Assembly: GCA_051010015.1 (NCBI GenBank)
Contig: JBPCVZ010000515.1
Span: 1-14,492 of the forward strand
Origin: CAJQQK01 sp051010015
GTDB lineage: Bacteria; Pseudomonadota; Alphaproteobacteria; Rhizobiales; Hyphomicrobiaceae
DNA length: 14,492 nucleotides
Reading direction: 5' to 3'
Numbering within the stretch: the first letter of the stretch is position 1; each line of letters starts with the position of its first letter. Position numbers and translations under genes: made by a program. Shown here piece after piece: positions 1-7,822 of the stretch. The notes beneath the pieces were generated by a model. It saw only the letters and a program-made list of their open reading frames with translations, did not search any database and was not told the DNA's origin.

Positions 1-1
1 A

Positions 2-1080
2 ATGCGCACTATTGACTTCGATTTCGAGCTGCCGGACGCGTTGATCGCGCTACGCGCGGCCGAGCCGAGGGACACCGCGCGGCTGCTGGAAGTGCGACCG
101 GATGGGTTAGTCGATCGCACCGTCAGCGATCTCCCCGATCTCCTGCGCGCGGGCGATGTGCTGGTGTTCAACGATACCCGCGTCATACCGGCGGCACTGT
201 CGGGCACGCGCCGGCGCGGCGATGCCGTGGCGCGCATCCACGTCAACCTGCACAAGCGCGTCGATGCAAACCGTTGGTTGGCGTTTGCGCGCCCGGCCCG
301 CAAAGTCGAGATCGGCGAGCGGTTGCGGTTTGGCCATGACGGCGAGGCCTGTGCGCTCGGTCAACTCGACGCGACAGTGGCGCAGAAACGAGAGGGCGGC
401 GAGATCGAGCTGGCCTTTGACCTCGCCGGACCGGACCTCGACAGCGCCATCGCCGCGGTCGGCGCGATGCCGCTGCCGCCCTATATCGCCGCGCGCCGCC
501 CGGCCGATGATATCGACCGGCAGATGTATCAGACGGTCTATGCCATCAACGATGGCGCGGTGGCGGCGCCAACGGCGGGCCTGCACTTTACAGCCGGCCT
601 CTTCGAAGCGTTACGCGTCAAGGGTATCGAAACGTGTTTCCTGACCCTGCATGTCGGTGCGGGGACGTTTTTGCCGGTCAAGGGTGACAACGTCGCGGAC
701 CATGAGATGCATGCCGAGTGGGGAGAGATCACGGCGCAGACTGCGGATCAGCTCAACGCAGCGCGCGCCGCCGGAGGGCGCCTGATCGCCGTCGGCACGA
801 CGGTCACGCGCCTGCTCGAAACGGCGGCCGCACCGGATGGTCGGGTGCACGCCTTTCGCGGCGAGACGGATATCTTTATGACACCGGGGTACCAGTTTCG
901 GGCCGTCGATGCGTTGTGGACGAATTTTCACTTACCACGCTCCACCTTGTTCATGCTGGTTGCCGCGTTCGCCGGCCTGGAGCGCATGCAGACGGCATAT
1001 GCGCATGCCATTGCGCAGCATTACCGTTTCTATTCCTATGGCGATGCCAGCCTGCTCTGGCCACCGCGCGCGGGGCAGCG

Positions 1081-1084
<4 letters not shown>
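2..1084 (+). CDS. queA: S-adenosylmethionine:tRNA ribosyltransferase-isomerase (QueA)
   Basis: QueA transfers and isomerises the ribosyl group of S-adenosylmethionine onto preQ1 at position 34 of tRNAs with GUN anticodons, giving epoxyqueuosine, in the cytoplasm. The 360-residue product has the usual family length and begins MRTIDFDFELPD, the standard QueA N terminus, so the first ATG at base 2 is taken as the true start although its ribosome binding site lies outside the window. Family blocks are visible in order: VFNDTRVIPA, NDGAVAAPTAGLHFT, HVGAGTFLPVKGDNV, HEMHAEWGEI and, near the C terminus, NFHLPRSTLFMLVAAFAG. Its stop overlaps the start of tgt by four bases (ATGA), so the two consecutive-step enzymes are probably translationally coupled. 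Nothing looks broken. The identification is very secure. Confidence 0.97.
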
Positions 1085-2214
<1,130 letters not shown>

Positions 2215-2250
2215 ACCCGAAATTACAGTGAAATAACCCGGTTTAGGGAG

Positions 2251-2279
2251 TTGACCGGTGCGATCCTCATCCCTAAGTT
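2251..2279 (+). promoter_or_regulatory. candidate sigma70-type promoter for tRNA-Lys
   Basis: TTGACC (2251-2256) matches the -35 consensus in five of six bases. It is followed after 17 bases by TAAGTT (2274-2279), a weak -10. A start near 2286 would leave a leader of about 28 bases before the tRNA. The elements are bracketed by an imperfectly placed inverted repeat, TTAGGGA (2243-2249) and TCCCTAA (2270-2276), and CCGGT/ACCGG (2238-2242, 2254-2258) overlaps the -35. Only the -35 is convincing. Confidence 0.35.
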
Positions 2280-2313
2280 CCGCCAACCCATGCGCCATTA
2301 GCGCGCCACTTAG

Positions 2314-2386
2314 GGGCCCATAGCTCAGCTGGTAGAGCAACTGACTTTTAATCAGTAGGTCGGAGGTTCGAGCCCTCCTGGGCTCA
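2314..2386 (+). tRNA. tRNA-Lys (anticodon UUU)
   Basis: All arms of the cloverleaf can be folded by eye. The acceptor GGGCCCA pairs with TGGGCTC (one G-U). The D arm contains AGCTCAGCTGGTAGAGC, the anticodon stem ACTGA pairs with TCAGT around loop CTTTTAA, and the T arm is GGAGG-TTCGAGC-CCTCC. The anticodon is TTT at 2347-2349, which decodes lysine AAA/AAG. The discriminator is A2386 and the next bases are CTTC, so the 3' CCA is not encoded and must be added by nucleotidyltransferase. A run of six T follows at 2394-2399 and could serve as part of a terminator, but there is no separate hairpin. This tRNA is not a substrate of the neighbouring queuosine enzymes, which need a GUN anticodon. Confidence 0.97.
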
Positions 2387-2389
2387 CTT

Positions 2390-2563
2390 CTAATTTTTTG
2401 ACATTAAATGGAAAATTGGAAGATCTGTCCGTACCCGGACATCGGGTTTTACAAAGTTCTTGGCTTGCTCCTCTGGCATGCATTCCATCAGTGCACGTCG
2501 AACTTGCCCTTGGCGATCCTCCAAGAACCGCTTCGGACGACTCTCCTGGAATCTTGCGCCTTG
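2390..2563 (-). pseudogene. possible 3' remnant of a decayed gene, unknown function
   Basis: Read on the minus strand, this 57-codon open frame ends in TAG at 2390-2392, four bases from the tRNA. It has no start codon at its 5' edge. Its composition is protein-like rather than shadow-like: balanced Lys/Arg/Glu/Asp with hydrophobic spacing, including KRFLEDRQGQVRRALMECMP and, at the end, RTDLPIFHLMSKN. Immediately upstream, a second minus frame (PPEAIANRWTDKAQDS) would join it by a frameshift near 2560, which is what a broken gene would look like. I do not recognise the family. It could also be chance coding potential in noncoding DNA. Confidence 0.3.
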
Positions 2564-2721
2564 TCAGTCCACCTATTCGCGATAGCCTCAGGCGGTGAAC
2601 ATCAAATCGACCGCAACGGCCAGAACCAGTGACTACTGCTTCATGACCCGAGGGCCGCATCGCCAATCTGGAGAAAGGCCTCACGATCTGGAGTAACTGG
2701 CGCATGGAGGCTAAGGTGCCG

Positions 2722-2988
2722 CTAGTCAAGCAAGTTTACCAAGCTGGACCTGTATGCATGCCAAGCTTTTCGGGATTTCCTACCGAGATTTGGGTCAGCG
2801 AGAACGATGTCGCAATAGCCCAGCAGCTCTTCGACCTCATCGTCATCCAGCTGCGATATATCGCTATCGAAGAGCGCAAAGTCCCGCACTCTCATCTGAT
2901 ATCGCTTATCACCCTGATATCGCTTATCCTGACGACCACCTTTCATACATTCCACAATGCTTCGACGATTGAGATTTTCAAGAATCAT
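2722..2988 (-). CDS. hypothetical protein, 88 residues
   Basis: A minus-strand frame with no recognised family. The N-terminal third is basic and contains a direct repeat, DKRYQGDKRYQ, encoded by the duplicated DNA motif at 2896-2928. The middle has an acidic, helix-prone segment, SQLDDDEVEELLGYCDIVLA, and the C terminus is basic (GRKSRKAWHAYRSS). This charge pattern looks more like a real small protein than the opposite-strand reading. However, the ribosome binding site is weak (only GAG about nine bases before the ATG) and the plus strand carries a frame of 96 codons over the same bases. It could be a DNA-binding or antitoxin-like accessory protein, but that is only a guess from size and charge. 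It may equally be spurious. Confidence 0.3.
   Translation of the reverse strand: MILENLNRRSIVECMKGGRQDKRYQGDKRYQMRVRDFALFDSDISQLDDDEVEELLGYCDIVLADPNLGRKSRKAWHAYRSSLVNLLD
2896..2928 (+). repeat. duplicated 15-mer, 18-base period
   Basis: CTGATATCGCTTATC occurs exactly at 2896-2910 and again at 2914-2928, separated by ACC. Its core ATATCGCT occurs a third time at 2858-2865, inside the palindrome GCGATATATCGC. The copies could be a small tandem duplication within the 88-aa frame (18 bases keeps the reading frame) or clustered binding sites. Confidence 0.7.
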
Positions 2989-3356
2989 CGATGAGCTCAG
3001 TAAACAAAAGGTACAGCAATCCCGCCACGATGACGTGAGCGATCAGCTGCCGAGCATGCCCGGACAGAAACTGGCTTAGCTGAACGGCCCGAGGGACCCG
3101 TTCACCTTGGCGATCTGATCCCGGAAGGCCGGGACGGAAATCGCTCCACTCCCGATCATGCGCCAAACTGGGCGCGTCGAGCCCAAGACGATCGATGCCG
3201 CATGGCTTTCCCGTGCCGCGTGTCGGAGAGCGCATGGCGTGCTCGAAATACCGAAGTCGATGGAACCAAACCAGGTCGGGTAGCTTTCTCACTCCAAATA
3301 ACAGTAGAGGCTATCGGTATCGTCAGACCACTGTGCTCTAGCTGACTGAAACAGCT

Positions 3357-3376
3357 TGTGACACAGAATTGTCACA
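3357..3376. repeat. 7-bp perfect inverted repeat, possible operator
   Basis: TGTGACA (3357-3363) and TGTCACA (3370-3376) are exact reverse complements separated by six bases (CAGAAT). The half sites resemble TGTGA/TCACA of CRP/FNR-type operators, but the TGTGA-to-TCACA gap is ten bases instead of six, so it is not a standard CRP box. It lies about 40 bases upstream of the candidate -35 at 3415 and could bind a regulator of the small downstream frame. Confidence 0.4.
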
Positions 3377-3414
3377 CCCTCCCGACAACTGGCGCCGAAC
3401 TGCAAATATGCGCG

Positions 3415-3442
3415 TTAACTGTATAGCTGGCGACGGTATAGT
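3415..3442 (+). promoter_or_regulatory. candidate sigma70-type promoter
   Basis: TTAACT (3415-3420, four of six matches to TTGACA) and TATAGT (3437-3442, five of six matches to TATAAT) are spaced by 16 bases. The predicted transcript would start near 3449, about 57 bases before the ATG of the small membrane-peptide frame at 3506. Confidence 0.35.
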
Positions 3443-3505
3443 GCCGTGCGGAGAATTTCCGCGGCGGCATATATTAAAACGCGTAGCTTGTATTGTGTGA
3501 GTGTT

Positions 3506-3610
3506 ATGGCCAGTCATATTGTCCGTTTAATCAGGTGGGATATCGCGCTTGCGGCTGTCGTTGCCGCCGTTTTGCCACTCAGCGTGTGTTTGCTGGTGGC
3601 GCTGCAATAG
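3506..3610 (+). CDS. possible 34-residue single-span membrane peptide
   Basis: The frame runs from ATG at 3506 to TAG at 3608-3610. The peptide has a short basic N terminus with three cationic residues (IVRLIRWD) and then a continuous hydrophobic stretch from about residue 13 to 33 (ALAAVVAAVLPLSVCLLVAL). It therefore looks like a one-pass inner-membrane miniprotein with the N terminus inside. TGAG lies a few bases upstream as a weak ribosome binding site; an in-frame GTG at 3497 could also start it. A candidate promoter (3415-3442) and an inverted repeat (3357-3376) precede it, which favours a real transcript. No homologue is recognised and frames this short arise by chance, so confidence is low. 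Confidence 0.35.
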   Translation: MASHIVRLIRWDIALAAVVAAVLPLSVCLLVALQ

Positions 3611-3884
3611 AGCAGAGCAATCGCCAGCCAACCGATCTTCCATGATCTTGTCCTGAAGAAGCCACTGTAGCGCTCTGCAGTGGTGCCGGGCGTCGTGCGA
3701 CGGTGGGTTGGCCGCACCAAAACGATCCAAATCGCCGCACGGATTTCGCGCGTCCGTGTCGGTCGTCTCACACGTTGTGCTGTGTCGCAGTCATAACGTG
3801 TTGAGAGTGCTGGCGTATCGCGGCTTATGTCTGTAGTGTAGAAAATTGGGGCTCCGCCAACGATTATGGACACAACGCCGACCC

Positions 3885-5819
3885 ATGTCCGCATCCAAAC
3901 TGATTGCGCCGACCGCTGATCTATTGCGCGTGCGCGACCTGAGTGTCGCTTTTACACTGCAGAGCCAGGCACACGAGGTTCTGAAGGGTATCAATTTCCG
4001 TGTCCCTCACGGCAAGGTCGTCGCACTGGTCGGCGAGAGCGGTTCGGGCAAGTCGGTGACGACGCAGGCGGCGCTTGGCCTGTTGCCAAGCAATGGTACG
4101 ATCACCGGTGGCGCAATCGAATTCAGCGATCCGAAAACGGGCCAGCAAACGGACCTCGCTGCCATCGCGCGCAACGGCAAGCAGATGCAGGCGATCCGCG
4201 GCGCGCGCATCTCGATGATCTTTCAGGAACCCATGACATCGCTGTCGCCACTGCACACGATCGGCGATCAGGTCTCGGAAGCGTTGACGATCCACGAACG
4301 TGTCGATCGCAAGGAAGCGCGCGAAAGAACCGAGGCGATGCTGGATCTCGTTGGCTTCCAGAACCCGCAGCGCGCGTTTGACATGTATGCCTTTGAGTTG
4401 TCGGGTGGATTGCGTCAGCGTGCCATGATCGCGATGGCGCTGATTTGCGACCCCGCCCTGTTGATCGCCGACGAACCGACGACGGCGCTCGATGTCACGA
4501 TTCAAGCGCAGGTGCTGGCGCTGCTCAAGCGTCTTCAGCGCGACACCCAAATGGGCCTGCTGCTGATCACTCACGATCTCGGCGTGGTCGCCAACATGGC
4601 CGACGAAGTCGTCGTGATGTACCACGGCGAGATCATGGAGGCGGGCCCCGTCGAAGAAATCTTCCGGCGCCCCGGACACAGCTATCTCACCGCGTTGCTC
4701 GGTGCGGTGCCGCATTTCGACATGAAACCGGGTGAGCGACTGGTTTCACTGCGTGAAGTGGGCGCGTTCAAGCCCGAGCAGGAACCTGATCACTTGCCGC
4801 CAGCAGAAAAGGATGGGATCGAGCCGGGCGAGGCGGAACCGCTGCTCAAGGTCCGTGACCTGCGCAAGAGCTTCACAACCAAGAAGGGTGGTAGCTGGTT
4901 TCGCGCTCAAGCGCGTGAATCGGTCCATGCCGTTGATGGCATATCGCTGGATGTGATGCGCGGCGAGTGTCTCGGCCTAGTGGGCGAGAGTGGCTGTGGC
5001 AAGACCACGTTATCGAAACTGATCATGCGTGCACTGCGCCCGGATTCCGGACAAATTCTGCTGAAGGCCGAAGATACGGAGTTGGACCTTGCAACGTTAC
5101 CCGAAGCCGCGTTGAAGGACGTGCGCCGCCGCGTACAGATGGTCTTCCAGGACCCGGCCGGGTCGCTCTCACCACGCATGACGGTATTGAACATTCTGCG
5201 TGAACCGTTGGAAATCGCCGGAATTGGTGATCCCGCGTCGCGCAGCGAGCGCTGTGTCCAATTGATGGAGGCGGTCGGACTGGATCCACGCTTTCTGGGG
5301 CGCTATCCACACAGCTTCTCCGGCGGCCAGCGTCAACGCATCGGCATCGCGCGGGCGCTCGCCTTGTCGCCGGACCTGTTGATCTGCGACGAACCGGTCT
5401 CCGCACTGGATGTTTCGGTGCAGGCCCAAATTCTGAATCTCATCAACGATTTGCGCCGGCAGCTTGGTCTCACCTACCTGTTCATTTCGCACAACCTGGC
5501 GGTGATCGACTATGTTGCCGACCGGATTGCGGTGATGGCGCGCGGCCGGATTGTCGAACTTGCGCCGCGCGAATCCCTCTTCAAGCGCCCGAGCCACCCC
5601 TATACACGCGCCCTATTGAAGGCGGTTCCCTATCCCGATCTCGATCGACCGCTGGATTTTCGCATCCTTGAAGGACATGATGCGTCTGATCCCGAGGGAT
5701 GGCCGAAAGCGTTTCGGCCGCAGCAGACAGGCGCGCCACTCGTCGCGCATGAAATTTTTGAGGACCATCGCGTTTTAGCGCAACCGGACGCAAATCCGAC
5801 GGAGTTGCTGGAAGCATGA
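3885..5819 (+). CDS. peptide ABC importer, fused double ATP-binding subunit (YejF / DppD-DppF type)
   Basis: This is the cytoplasmic energising subunit of the importer encoded by the next three genes. Two nucleotide-binding domains lie in one 644-residue chain. Domain 1: Walker A GESGSGKS (50-57), Q-loop Q114 (FQEPMTSLSP), signature LSGGL (172-176), Walker B ALLIADEP (191-198), switch His230. Domain 2: Walker A GESGCGKT (367-374), Q422, signature FSGGQ (478-482), Walker B DLLICDEP (497-504), His536. HPYTRALLKAVP (571-582) is the C-terminal motif typical of oligopeptide and dipeptide transporter ATPases. All catalytic residues are present in both halves, so both sites should be active. The ATG at 3885 is chosen because an upstream in-frame TTG (3846) would add 13 unconserved residues; neither start has a strong ribosome binding site. 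The gene stands first in the operon, whereas in E. coli yejABEF the ATPase is last. The stop overlaps the next start (ATGA). Confidence 0.94.
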   Translation: MSASKLIAPTADLLRVRDLSVAFTLQSQAHEVLKGINFRVPHGKVVALVGESGSGKSVTTQAALGLLPSNGTITGGAIEFSDPKTGQQTDLAAIARNGKQMQAIRGARISMIFQEPMTSLSPLHTIGDQVSEALTIHERVDRKEARERTEAMLDLVGFQNPQRAFDMYAFELSGGLRQRAMIAMALICDPALLIADEPTTALDVTIQAQVLALLKRLQRDTQMGLLLITHDLGVVANMADEVVVMYHGEIMEAGPVEEIFRRPGHSYLTALLGAVPHFDMKPGERLVSLREVGAFKPEQEPDHLPPAEKDGIEPGEAEPLLKVRDLRKSFTTKKGGSWFRAQARESVHAVDGISLDVMRGECLGLVGESGCGKTTLSKLIMRALRPDSGQILLKAEDTELDLATLPEAALKDVRRRVQMVFQDPAGSLSPRMTVLNILREPLEIAGIGDPASRSERCVQLMEAVGLDPRFLGRYPHSFSGGQRQRIGIARALALSPDLLICDEPVSALDVSVQAQILNLINDLRRQLGLTYLFISHNLAVIDYVADRIAVMARGRIVELAPRESLFKRPSHPYTRALLKAVPYPDLDRPLDFRILEGHDASDPEGWPKAFRPQQTGAPLVAHEIFEDHRVLAQPDANPTELLEA

Positions 5820-7822
5820 CGTTGCAGTGGGCAAGGTTTGTTTTGGTAATTTTGCGGCGCGGCCTGCCCACCATTTCGCAACGCCGGTCGAGGCTCGGTG
5901 CCGCGTTTTTCATCAGTGCACTGATCGCCATGGCGCCGATCCGAGCCGGCACCGCCTATGCGGCGCCCGGCGAGGTTCCCTATTTCTCAAAAGCTGTCGC
6001 AGCCAACACCTTGCCGGCGATGCACGACCGCCTGCCGGTCAGTCCGCGCCTGGTCGATCCGCGCAAGACGGGCGGGTCGATCGGCAACTACGGCGGGCGC
6101 ATGCGCTGGCTGATGGGCAAGCCGAAAGACCTGCGCATGGTGGCCTACTACGGCTATTCGCGCCTGGTGTGCTACAACGCGGACTACAAGATCGTCCCCG
6201 ACATCCTCGAAAAATTCGAAGTCGAAGAAGGCCGGATATTCACGTTCCATCTTCGTTCGGGCCACAAATGGTCCGACGGCCAACCGCTCACCGCCGAGGA
6301 TTTCCGTTACGTCTGGGAAGACGTCTACAACGACAAGCGAATTGGCAAGGGCGTGCCGCGCACGATGCGCGTCGATGGCAAGCCACCGACATTCGAAGTG
6401 ATCGACGACTTGACGGTGCGCTACACGTGGCACACGGCGAACCCGCAATTTCTTTCGGCACTTGCAGGAACGCTGCCACTCGTCATCGCCATGCCGTTCC
6501 ACTACGTCAAGCAGTTCCACCCGCGCTATGCCGACAAGGCGAAGCTGGCGGCGATGGTCAAGAAAGCGCGTGTATCCAAGCCCAAGGCGCTGCACAAACG
6601 CATGACGCGTGCGATCACGTTCCAGAACCCCGACCTGCCGGTCCTGGCGCCGTGGTACAACACGACGCCACGTCCTTCCAACCTATTCATCTTCAAGCGC
6701 AACCCATACTATCACCGCGTCGACCCGAACGGCCGGCAGCTGCCCTACATCGACGAAATTCACATGTCGATCGGCTCGCGCTCGCTCATTCCTGCCAAGA
6801 CGGGCAGTGGCGACAGCGACCTGCAGGCGCGCTACCTCCGGTTCGATGACTATACGTTTTTGAAAGCCGCCGAGCGACGCGGCAAGGTCAAGGTGCACCT
6901 GTGGGAGAAATCCAACGGTTCGCACATGGCGATCATTCCGAACCTGACGAACAAGGACGCAACCTGGCGCAAACTGCTGCGCGATGTGCGCATGCGACGC
7001 GCCCTGTCACTAGCCATCAACCGCGAGGAAATCAACGCTGCCATCTTCTTTGGATTGGCGCGCATCAGTGGCGACACCGTGCTGCCGCGCAGCCCCCTCT
7101 ACAAGGAGAGTTACGCCAAGAAATGGACCCGGTTCGACATCGCGCAGGCCAATCGACTGCTCGACGAACTCGGTCTCGACAAGCGGGCCTATGACGGCAT
7201 CCGCTATTTGCCGGACGGACGCCGCGCGGAAGTCGTTCTCGACACCGCCGGCGAAAGCACCGAGCAAACCGACGTTCTCAATCTCATCCAGGACAGCTGG
7301 CGCCAGATTGGCATTGCCATGTTTCCGCGCCCGACGCAGCGTGACCTGTTCCGCAAGCGCGTCTATTCCGGCCAATCGATCATGTCAGTGTGGAGCGGAC
7401 ACAACAACGGCTTGCCGGGCCCCGCGACCAACCCGGAATTTTTAGCGCCGATCTCGCAAGCCCAACTGCAATGGCCGGAGTGGGGCCTGTTTGCGCAAAC
7501 GAGCGGCAAGAAGGGCGTGGCGCCGGACATGCCGGCCGCAAGGCAGCTGACCACCCTGCTGAAACAGTGGCAAAAGAGCACCAGCGAAGTCGACCAAACC
7601 CGTATCTGGCACGAGATGCTGGAAATCTATAGCGACAATCTTTTTACGATCGGCATCCTGAACGGCACCAAGCAGCCGGTGGTGACCGCGCCCAACATGC
7701 GCAATGTCCCAACGGATGGTGTATTCGCGTTCAATCCCGGGGCCTATTTCGGTGTCTACAACCCGGAAACGTTCTATTACACGGTGAAGACCGGTGCGGC
7801 GTCAAAGGCGAAAGGACACTAG
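5816..7822 (+). CDS. peptide ABC importer, periplasmic substrate-binding protein (SBP_bac_5 family)
   Basis: This is the periplasmic receptor of the importer, 668 residues and larger than DppA or OppA (about 540). The family signature FHLRSGHKWSDGQPLTAEDF (about 144-163) identifies the SBP_bac_5 family. Later family-like segments include RMRRALSLAINREEIN, YKESYAKKWTRFD and AEVVLDTAGESTEQTDVLN. A Sec signal peptide is visible but set back: SQRRSRLGAAFFISALIAMA (21-40) with probable cleavage after AYA (residue 49). The first 20 residues form an extra amphipathic or hydrophobic lead (ARFVLVILRR), so the true start could be later, but no better in-frame ATG exists before the signal. RRSRLG is not a full Tat motif. 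The start overlaps the ATPase stop and the stop abuts the permease gene. Peptide or modified-peptide uptake is inferred from family and operon; the ligand cannot be read from sequence. Confidence 0.92.
   Translation: MTLQWARFVLVILRRGLPTISQRRSRLGAAFFISALIAMAPIRAGTAYAAPGEVPYFSKAVAANTLPAMHDRLPVSPRLVDPRKTGGSIGNYGGRMRWLMGKPKDLRMVAYYGYSRLVCYNADYKIVPDILEKFEVEEGRIFTFHLRSGHKWSDGQPLTAEDFRYVWEDVYNDKRIGKGVPRTMRVDGKPPTFEVIDDLTVRYTWHTANPQFLSALAGTLPLVIAMPFHYVKQFHPRYADKAKLAAMVKKARVSKPKALHKRMTRAITFQNPDLPVLAPWYNTTPRPSNLFIFKRNPYYHRVDPNGRQLPYIDEIHMSIGSRSLIPAKTGSGDSDLQARYLRFDDYTFLKAAERRGKVKVHLWEKSNGSHMAIIPNLTNKDATWRKLLRDVRMRRALSLAINREEINAAIFFGLARISGDTVLPRSPLYKESYAKKWTRFDIAQANRLLDELGLDKRAYDGIRYLPDGRRAEVVLDTAGESTEQTDVLNLIQDSWRQIGIAMFPRPTQRDLFRKRVYSGQSIMSVWSGHNNGLPGPATNPEFLAPISQAQLQWPEWGLFAQTSGKKGVAPDMPAARQLTTLLKQWQKSTSEVDQTRIWHEMLEIYSDNLFTIGILNGTKQPVVTAPNMRNVPTDGVFAFNPGAYFGVYNPETFYYTVKTGAASKAKGH

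Larger units (their letters stand above)
2387..3884. other. gene-poor region between tRNA-Lys and the ABC operon
   Basis: About 1.5 kb without any confidently identified gene. The stretches near 2390-2420 and 2850-3000 are visibly richer in A and T than the flanking genes. Frames here are short and of mixed quality. On the minus strand a decayed fragment (2390-2563), an 88-aa frame (2722-2988) and a 104-aa frame (2978-3292) lie in a row, the last two overlapping by 11 bases. The 104-aa frame is rich in Arg, Gly and Pro like an antisense artefact. Other visible items are a duplicated 15-mer (2896-2928), a 12-base palindrome GCGATATATCGC (2853-2864), inverted repeats at 3357-3376 and 3662-3683 (CCACTG/CAGTGG), and a candidate promoter with a small frame (3415-3610). 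No second copy of the tRNA 3' end was seen that would mark an attachment site, and no integrase or transposase was recognised. Between 3611 and 3884 nothing convincing is present, and no good promoter for the ABC operon was found. Confidence 0.6.

Noticed and set aside
718..1080. Extended N terminus for Tgt inside queA
   Set aside because: The in-frame upstream sequence is the out-of-frame reading of queA. The family N terminus begins at ATG 1081 and overlaps the queA stop as expected.
2352..2729. 125-residue minus-strand frame ending in SPGGLEPPTY
   Set aside because: Its C terminus is the antisense reading of the tRNA T arm and anticodon region, a well-known source of false proteins ending in GGLEPPT. 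The rest has no protein-like features in that frame.
2896..2928. CRISPR array or iteron origin
   Set aside because: Only two exact copies with three bases between them. There are no spacers, no replication gene and no DnaA boxes nearby.
2978..3292. 104-residue minus-strand frame overlapping the 88-residue frame by 11 bases
   Set aside because: The overlap looks operon-like, but the sequence is dominated by Arg, Gly, Pro and His without domain features, and no ribosome binding site or homologue is evident. It is mentioned only in the description of the region.
3357..3376. CRP/FNR-type binding site
   Set aside because: The half sites look right, but the TGTGA to TCACA gap is ten bases rather than six, so it is recorded only as an inverted repeat.
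3801..3830. Promoter for the ABC operon from TTGAGA at 3801
   Set aside because: No acceptable -10 lies 16-18 bases downstream; the nearest candidate (TATGTC) is at 19 bases and matches poorly.
3514..3894. 126-residue minus-strand frame opposite the small membrane peptide
   Set aside because: Basic, low-complexity shadow-type composition. It would run into the start of the ABC ATPase on the other strand and has no recognisable motif.
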